This document shows, one piece after another, positions 22,760 to 25,585 of a DNA stretch of 25,585 bases. Under the pieces are notes generated by a model that was not told the origin of the DNA, did not search any database, and saw only the letters and a program-made list of their open reading frames with translations. Origin of the DNA: CAIJNA01 sp964516815 (lineage in GTDB: Bacteria; Campylobacterota; Campylobacteria; Campylobacterales; Arcobacteraceae). The number at the start of each line of letters is the position of its first letter. Positions within the stretch are counted from its first letter, which is position 1. Where the stretch lies: assembly GCA_964516815.1 (NCBI GenBank), contig CAZEXK010000020.1, forward strand, positions 1 through 25,585, given 5' to 3'. Made by a program: the position numbers and the translations under genes.

Positions 22760-24655
22760 ATGGGCGCAACAATAGGAATAGATTTAGGAACAACAAACTC
22801 ATGTGTATCAGTATATGAGGGTGGAGAAGCAAAAATTATAGCAAATAAAGAAGGTAAAAATACAACTCCTTCTATAGTAGCATTTACAGATAAAGAAGAA
22901 ATTTTAGTTGGAGATAGTGCAAAAAGACAAGCAATTACAAATCCAGAAAAAACTATTTATTCTATAAAAAGAATTATGGGTCTTATGATGAATGAAGAAC
23001 ATGCAAAAGATGCCATTTCTAAAGTAGGGTATAAAATAGTTGATAAAAATGGAGCAGCAGCGGTTGAAATAGCTGGAAAAACATATACTCCTCAAGAAAT
23101 TTCAGCAAAAATTTTAATGAAGTTAAAAGTAGATGCAGAAGCATATTTAGGTACTGCTGTATCAGATGCTGTTATTACTGTACCTGCATATTTTAATGAT
23201 GCACAAAGAAAAGCAACTCAAGAAGCTGGAACAATTGCAGGACTAAATGTATTAAGAATCATCAATGAACCAACAGCAGCTGCATTAGCATATGGTTTAG
23301 ATAAAAAGGGTGAAGAAAAAGTTATTGTATATGATTTAGGTGGGGGAACATTTGATGTTACTGTACTTGAAATTGGTGATGGTACTTTTGAAGTATTAAG
23401 TACTGATGGAAATGCTTTTTTAGGTGGAGATGACTTTGATAATACAATCATAGATTGGTTAGCTGACGATTTTAAAGCTGAGTATGGTATTGATTTAAGA
23501 ACTGATAAAATGGCTCACCAAAGATTAAAAGATGAAGCTGAAAAAGCAAAAAAAGAATTAAGTGCTACTGAATCTACTGAAATAAACATTCCATTTATAA
23601 CAGCAGATGCAACAGGACCAAAACACCTTGTAAAAACTCTTACAAGAGCAAATTTTGAAAATATGACAGAAGGCTTAGTTGCTGAAACATTAGAGCATAT
23701 TAAAACTGCTATGGGTGATGCTGGATTAGATAATGATGAAATTGATGAAATTATTATGGTTGGAGGGAGTACTAGAATTCCAAAAGCTCAAGAAGTGGTT
23801 AAAGATTACTTTGGAAAAGGACTGAATAATTCAGTAAATCCAGATGAAGTTGTTGCTGCGGGAGCTGCTATACAAGGTGGAGTTTTAACAGGTGATGTTA
23901 AAGATGTACTTTTACTTGATGTTACACCATTATCTTTAGGACTTGAAACTTTAGGTGGAGTTATGACTAAGTTGATTGAAAAAGGAACAACAATTCCAGT
24001 TAAAAAATCTCAAGTATTTTCAACAGCACAAGATAATCAACCTGCTGTTTCAATTGTAGTTGGTCAAGGTGAGAGAGAATTTATAAAAGACAATAAAAAT
24101 TTAGGTCAATTTGAACTTTCAGATATTGCAGCAGCTCCAAAAGGTCAACCACAAATTGAAGTTACATTTGATATTGATGCTAATGGTGTTTTAAATGTAT
24201 CTGCTAAAGATAAATCAACTGGAAAAGAAAATAAAATTACAATTTCTGGTTCGTCTGGATTAAGTGATGAAGAAATTGCTAAAATGGTGGCAGAAGCTGA
24301 AGCTAACAAAGAATCTGATGCAAAGAAAAAAGAAACAGTTGAAGCAAAAAATGAAGCTGAATCTTTATTACATCAAATCAAAAAAGCATTAGAAGATAAT
24401 AAAGATGATGCAGTTGTAAACGAAGATGAAGAAAAAGAAATCATTGATGCAGCAGCAGTACTTGAAGAACTTTTAAAAGATGAGAATGCAAGTAAAGATC
24501 AAATCAATGATGCATTAAAAGTTTTAAGTGAAAAATCAACTAAACTTATGGAAGCTGAAATGAAAAAAAGTCAAGCTGGAGAAACTCCTAAAGCTGATGA
24601 ACCAAAAAAGAAGAAAAAAGATGAAGAAGATATTATTGACGCAGATGTTGAATAA
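22760..24655 (+). CDS. dnaK: Chaperone DnaK (Hsp70)
   Basis: 631 aa, full length. ATP-dependent chaperone working with GrpE and DnaJ. The nucleotide-binding domain (about 1-385) shows GIDLGTTNSC near the start, INEPTAAALAYG, the phosphate-2 motif DLGGGTFDVT (192-201), GGDDFDN and VGGSTRIPKAQ. The interdomain linker DVLLLDVTPLSLGLE is intact. A substrate-binding domain and a Lys/Glu-rich lid follow, and the chain ends with the typical EEDIIDADVE tail. AAAAAGGA precedes the ATG. A strong terminator follows immediately; no dnaJ is adjacent. Confidence 0.99.
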   Translation: MGATIGIDLGTTNSCVSVYEGGEAKIIANKEGKNTTPSIVAFTDKEEILVGDSAKRQAITNPEKTIYSIKRIMGLMMNEEHAKDAISKVGYKIVDKNGAAAVEIAGKTYTPQEISAKILMKLKVDAEAYLGTAVSDAVITVPAYFNDAQRKATQEAGTIAGLNVLRIINEPTAAALAYGLDKKGEEKVIVYDLGGGTFDVTVLEIGDGTFEVLSTDGNAFLGGDDFDNTIIDWLADDFKAEYGIDLRTDKMAHQRLKDEAEKAKKELSATESTEINIPFITADATGPKHLVKTLTRANFENMTEGLVAETLEHIKTAMGDAGLDNDEIDEIIMVGGSTRIPKAQEVVKDYFGKGLNNSVNPDEVVAAGAAIQGGVLTGDVKDVLLLDVTPLSLGLETLGGVMTKLIEKGTTIPVKKSQVFSTAQDNQPAVSIVVGQGEREFIKDNKNLGQFELSDIAAAPKGQPQIEVTFDIDANGVLNVSAKDKSTGKENKITISGSSGLSDEEIAKMVAEAEANKESDAKKKETVEAKNEAESLLHQIKKALEDNKDDAVVNEDEEKEIIDAAAVLEELLKDENASKDQINDALKVLSEKSTKLMEAEMKKSQAGETPKADEPKKKKKDEEDIIDADVE

Positions 24656-24674
24656 CATTAAATAATATTTCAAT

Positions 24675-24707
24675 AAAAAGCTTTGCTAAAATAGCAAAGC
24701 TTTTTTT
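24675..24707 (+). terminator. Intrinsic terminator of the dnaK operon
   Basis: A perfect 14-bp stem (24675-24688 with 24692-24705, loop AAA) containing GCTTTGC/GCAAAGC, running into seven T residues at 24701-24707. It lies about 20 bases after the dnaK stop. Confidence 0.93.
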
Positions 24708-24778
24708 ATGTATTTTAAAAATTACTTAAGTAATATCTTATAGGATATGCTATATTGTTTTATATCTAAAAGGCAAGT

Positions 24779-24886
24779 ATTGAAAATAGCACAAAATCAC
24801 ATTTATTTAATATTATTGCTACTATATTATCATTAGTAGCACCAATTGCTATAGCTATTTATTTTTTTAAAAAATATTATAAATAA
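24779..24886 (+). CDS. Possible 35-residue single-pass membrane protein
   Basis: An open frame of 35 codons encodes a polar start (ENSTKSHLF), a clear hydrophobic helix NIIATILSLVAPIAIAIYFF and a basic end KKYYK, the usual layout of a small inner-membrane protein. The frame opens after a TAA at 24767 and has no ATG, GTG or TTG; the only candidate start is ATT at 24779, six bases after AAGG. A TTG one base later (24780) reads another frame and stops after 18 residues. So this is either an ATT-initiated gene or one that has lost one base near its start. It sits between the dnaK terminator and the DUF2500 gene. Confidence 0.35.
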   Translation: MENSTKSHLFNIIATILSLVAPIAIAIYFFKKYYK

Positions 24887-24946
24887 AATCAAATATATAA
24901 CAATTTTTCGATAAACTAACTTGCCATACAATTAAAAGGAATACTC

Positions 24947-25318
24947 ATGTCAAATATAATATATATAGTAATTTTTATAGCTTTTATATTTATAGCCTAC
25001 AATGGCTATGAAAAATTTAAAGAATGGCAAAATAATAACTCAATGCCAATAGTAAATGTAAAAGCAATAGTAATTGATAAAAAACAAGAAGACAACAATA
25101 AAAATATGGATTTAATAGATGATAGTAAACGCGAAATGAAAAATGAAGATAGATATGATCGACTTAATGATACTTATTTAATAGCATTTCAAGATATACA
25201 GACAAAAGAAAATATGCACTTTAATGTAAAAGAAGAGATTTATGAAAATGTAAATAAAAATCAAGAAGGAATACTTACTTATCAAGGTACTAGGTTTCAT
25301 GGATTTGTTGCTAAGTAG
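24947..25318 (+). CDS. DUF2500-family membrane-anchored protein
   Basis: 123 aa. One N-terminal membrane segment (about residues 3-20), then a small soluble domain. The pattern matches DUF2500 (E. coli YhhM type): VNVKAIVIDKKQE, a middle polar insert, YLIAFQDIQTKENMHFNVKEEIYENV, and the diagnostic end GILTYQGTRFHGF, equivalent to 'G.L.fQGTRf.gF'. The role of the family is unknown. AAAAGGA precedes the ATG. It appears to be a single gene. Confidence 0.82.
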   Translation: MSNIIYIVIFIAFIFIAYNGYEKFKEWQNNNSMPIVNVKAIVIDKKQEDNNKNMDLIDDSKREMKNEDRYDRLNDTYLIAFQDIQTKENMHFNVKEEIYENVNKNQEGILTYQGTRFHGFVAK

Positions 25319-25437
25319 AATATATTTATAAGTATTTATTCACAACTAAGTAATGAAACTAAAACCAAATAATTATAAACTAACATCTTGTTTCTTTGAA
25401 CTTTTTTCTGTAGTATGATAATTTAACATGTACTCAA

Positions 25438-25585
25438 CTAATGTAGAGTGCAATGGTAACTTAAATCATACTCTTTTTTTAAATTACCTAAATAGCTATG
25501 TGATTTAGTTCTATTATAATAAAACTCTATATATTCAAATATCTCAGTTTTAGCTTGTTTTTTAGTATAAAAATATGTTTGATAT
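25438..25585 (-). mobile_element. C-terminal part of an IS3-family transposase, cut by window edge
   Basis: Read on the minus strand from the window end, 48 residues remain before a TAG at 25440-25438. The stretch TKKQAKTEIFEYIEFYYNRT followed by KSHSYLGNL is the hallmark end of the IS3-family OrfB integrase domain ('YI..YN..R.HS.LG'). The usual 'SP..FE' after LGNL is replaced by KKEYD, so the end is either family-specific or decayed. The last residues read through what looks like the element's end: TGTAGAGTGCAATGG beginning at 25442, starting with TG as IS3 termini do. The other end lies outside the window. Confidence 0.75.

Overview
The window is strongly AT-rich chromosomal DNA from a Gram-negative bacterium. 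It is most likely a member of the Campylobacterota, probably an Arcobacter relative. The evidence is the very low GC, the TATAAT-centred promoters, the TTG and GTG starts with AAGGA-type ribosome binding sites, an AcnB-type aconitase, a short HrcA in an hrcA-grpE-dnaK operon, and the prepilin sequences. The genus is inferred from gene content, not proven. No rRNA, tRNA or CRISPR array was seen.

Layout. (1) 1-1932: a glycoside-hydrolase-like membrane protein and a short GT4-like glycosyltransferase, both with altered catalytic positions. (2) 1929-2979: an unknown minus-strand protein, then a divergent DedA-family membrane protein. (3) 3214-5834: acnB with a strong terminator. (4) 5916-8680: a partial type II secretion / type IV pilus-like operon (GspG pseudopilin, second pseudopilin, GspF, membrane-anchored protein). 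(5) 8759-16380: a copper module, the most interesting part. A Met-rich periplasmic YtkA-like protein is followed by a CusC/CusB/CusA-type efflux system. Directly behind come a DUF692 (MNIO, BufB/HvfB-like) enzyme and a DUF2063 (BufC/HvfC-like) partner. Last is a separately promoted small Sec-exported Cys-rich precursor with three tandem 11-residue GSCGG repeats. (6) 16463-18162: pdxJ-pdxA for vitamin B6. (7) 18140-20026, minus strand: ruvB and a REC-PAS response regulator. (8) 20342-21154: a PqiA-like membrane protein. (9) 21151-24707: hrcA-grpE-dnaK, with a consensus promoter bracketed by two CIRCE operators. (10) 24708-25585: a possible tiny membrane protein, a DUF2500 protein, and the end of an IS3-family transposase cut by the window edge.

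How the copper region appears to work (inference). CusA carries all three methionines used by E. coli CusA to move Cu(I)/Ag(I), at a constant offset of -8. The same transcript appears to encode the two modification enzymes known to convert cysteines of bufferin/oxazolin peptides into copper-binding heterocycles. The likely substrate follows under a second promoter. Both promoters share a near-identical 16-bp element, ACACGATTWTTACACA, at the same distance from the -10 box. Efflux and production of a ribosomally made copper chelator are therefore probably one co-regulated response. The precursor matches the G-x-C-G theme of HvfA-type oxazolin precursors but has its own repeat architecture.
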